Below the pieces are notes generated by a model. That model made no database searches and was not told the origin of the DNA. It worked only from the letters and a program-made list of their open reading frames with translations. The position numbers and the translations under genes are program-made. A stretch of DNA of 64,000 nucleotides. Source: Jeotgalibacillus malaysiensis. GTDB taxonomy: Bacteria; Bacillota; Bacilli; Bacillales; Jeotgalibacillaceae. Positions 62,787 to 64,000 of this stretch are shown here, in pieces (position 1 is the stretch's first letter; each line of letters begins with the position of its first letter). Where the stretch lies: NCBI GenBank assembly GCA_000818095.1, contig CP009416.1:2898501-2962500 (forward strand). The letters run 5' to 3'.

Positions 62787-64000
62787 TCATCTACCAGTCA
62801 TCTTCTCTACCGCCTGCAATTTTTGGTTAATCCACTCACGGTCCATTGCTGGCATCTGATCAAGCTCAGCTTTTTCAATCACATACCCGGCAATTTCTTT
62901 TAGTGTGCTGAGATGCTGCTGCGGTGCGCCTTCTCCTGCGAATGCGATGGCTTCGAGCATGGCGGTTAAGACTGAGACATCTTCTTTTCCGTAATGACGA
63001 AGCTGGAAGAAGGTTTTGTACAGGATATCCCTGTATGACGGCAGGATGATTTTCACCAGTCCTTCTCCCTTTTCATCTGTAAGGAGAATTGGTCGCATGG
63101 GAAACTGCGCCATATTTCCAAGTAGTCGACCAATATGTCTGATGCTGTCGTTTGCTGTATTGGGGTCGTTAATTCCCGGTGAAATAGCACGCAGCGCGAC
63201 TTCAACCATTTTTTGGAGGGCAAAAACCGGATCCTGTCTCACATCTCTTTCATTTCCAATCATAAAGCTTTGTGCGAGCGGTAAATCCCTGACTTCAGGC
63301 AATCTTTCCGGCTGAACATAGACAGTCAGCAGCGGAGTCGCTTTATGCACATATTCGCCGATCGGTACATTCACTTCAATTTTCACACCGTGCTCAGAAG
63401 CCTTTTTTCCAAGCTGATCCAGATCAATATATTGCACGTAGCCATAATGCTGTGCCTGTACCTGGTAAAAAGTCTGACCGGTTGTCCAGTTTTCACCTGC
63501 GTGCTCAAGTGAAACATCTTCTTTTTGCATGAGTTTGAAATAATAGTCCGTTACATTATCCGTATCCCCTGCAAGGCGCTCTACAAGTCTGCTTGCCTGA
63601 ATATCATTCGCTACATGATGGATAAAAATAGCAAAGAACACAAGGCACAGAATCGCAATTAAAACGCCAACAACACCGGCAATCACTGGATCATCAGAAA
63701 AGCTGTCTCTCATAAACAGCATCGAAAGCGTGGAATAAATAAAGCCCCCCATAAAAATGCCGAGCACTCTCAGTGTCAGCGGGTCAGTAATAAAATTCTT
63801 GATTGTTTTAGGTGAATACTGTGAAGCATACGTTGTGAGCACAACCATAATCGTCGAAAAAGTAAAAGTTGTCATCGTCAGAAGTGCTGTAATCAGGGCC
63901 GTTAAAATAGCCTGAGCCAGCTCAATCTCTGTATAAAAAATTGGCGGTAAACCCGCAATACCTGGCCCATATTCAATATCAATATAGCCGACAAGCGCCG
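62787..64000 (-). CDS. DUF2254 membrane protein, N-terminus beyond the window
   Basis: 404 codons are visible, and the frame is open to the window edge. The hydrophobic, Thr-rich stretch TMTTFTFSTIMVVLTTYASQ with the following FITDPLTLRVLGIFMGGF matches the conserved core of DUF2254, then further membrane segments near LIAILCLVFFAIFIHHVAND. The C-terminal half is soluble (VEVALRAISPGINDPNTAND is highly typical). Function unknown. The internal ATG at 63875 is not the start, because conserved sequence continues upstream (YTEIELAQAILTALITALL). Confidence 0.85.
   Translation of the reverse strand, partial: ALVGYIDIEYGPGIAGLPPIFYTEIELAQAILTALITALLTMTTFTFSTIMVVLTTYASQYSPKTIKNFITDPLTLRVLGIFMGGFIYSTLSMLFMRDSFSDDPVIAGVVGVLIAILCLVFFAIFIHHVANDIQASRLVERLAGDTDNVTDYYFKLMQKEDVSLEHAGENWTTGQTFYQVQAQHYGYVQYIDLDQLGKKASEHGVKIEVNVPIGEYVHKATPLLTVYVQPERLPEVRDLPLAQSFMIGNERDVRQDPVFALQKMVEVALRAISPGINDPNTANDSIRHIGRLLGNMAQFPMRPILLTDEKGEGLVKIILPSYRDILYKTFFQLRHYGKEDVSVLTAMLEAIAFAGEGAPQQHLSTLKEIAGYVIEKAELDQMPAMDREWINQKLQAVEKMTGR

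Noticed and set aside
63875-64000. Start of the DUF2254 gene at the internal ATG (63875)
   Set aside because: The frame is open to the window edge and the upstream codons match the family's membrane region, so the gene is longer.

Overview
The window is a chromosomal segment of a low-to-mid G+C, endospore-forming Bacillales bacterium. I infer a Bacillaceae or Planococcaceae member (something Jeotgalibacillus-like is plausible, but the sequence alone cannot fix the genus). The evidence is the spore genes gerQ and rsfA and an Sda-like checkpoint peptide, the bacillithiol gene bshB2 with its partner yojF, HemQ, LipL, strong AGGAGG-type ribosome binding sites, and gene neighbourhoods that follow the Bacillus subtilis ywi-ywh-ywg-ywf-ywd order (ywiB-argS, speE-speB, pbpG, ywhD, ywhB, ywgA, ywfO, rsfA, lipL, pta, hemQ, gerQ, ywdK, ywdI, ung, pdxK). 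No rRNA, tRNA or CRISPR was seen.

Layout. 1-4.1 kb: a cobalamin-riboswitch-controlled B12/cobinamide uptake operon (btuF, btuC, an ATPase fused to a CbiZ amidohydrolase, and the first codons of a likely cbiB). 4.2-6.3 kb: a quinone/thiol-stress type dioxygenase under two MhqR-like operators, and an orphan membrane protein. 6.7-10.1 kb: yrrT, luxS, mccA, mccB, a SAM-recycling and homocysteine-to-cysteine set in which luxS sits where B. subtilis has mtnN. 10.2-11.7 kb: an intact IS150-type element. 11.7-20.1 kb: an orphan toroid protein, a lipoprotein, ywiB-argS, speE-speB and a wrecked pbpG. 20.3-31 kb: ywhD, ywhB, the fruRKA operon with cre, ywgA, ywfO, rsfA with a sigma-F-like promoter, lipL. 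30-33.8 kb: a Fur-controlled ferric ABC transporter. 34-44.7 kb: pta (cre), hemQ, gerQ, ywdK, ywdI, ung, a DUF4230 protein, pdxK, yojF-bshB2, a sugar kinase, a HAD phosphatase and an sda-like mini-gene. 45-49 kb: a YjiH-type membrane protein, an orphan PAS histidine kinase, threonine dehydrogenase. 49.4-55.6 kb: a peptide ABC transporter with its binding protein divergent. 55.8-57.3 kb: a second IS3-family element. 57.6-64 kb: kbl, a secreted metalloprotease, a TPR-like protein and a DUF2254 membrane protein cut by the window edge.

The most unusual feature is between the genes. Eleven intergenic stretches, all next to a gene 3' end, carry short motifs repeated every 21 bp (two helical turns) with variable sequence between. 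They fall into three motif sub-families found in both orientations: TTGA/TTGT, GTCGAAC and GGTGACC. In three copies a fixed leader motif stands exactly 17 bp before the first unit. Three further dispersed repeat families are present: 14 full or partial copies of a roughly 125-bp imperfect palindrome, one of which is fused to the broken 5' end of pbpG; a roughly 120-bp hairpin element placed directly after stop codons; and a roughly 80-bp palindrome with a Fur/PerR-like 7-1-7 core. Each IS has inserted into one of these repeats.
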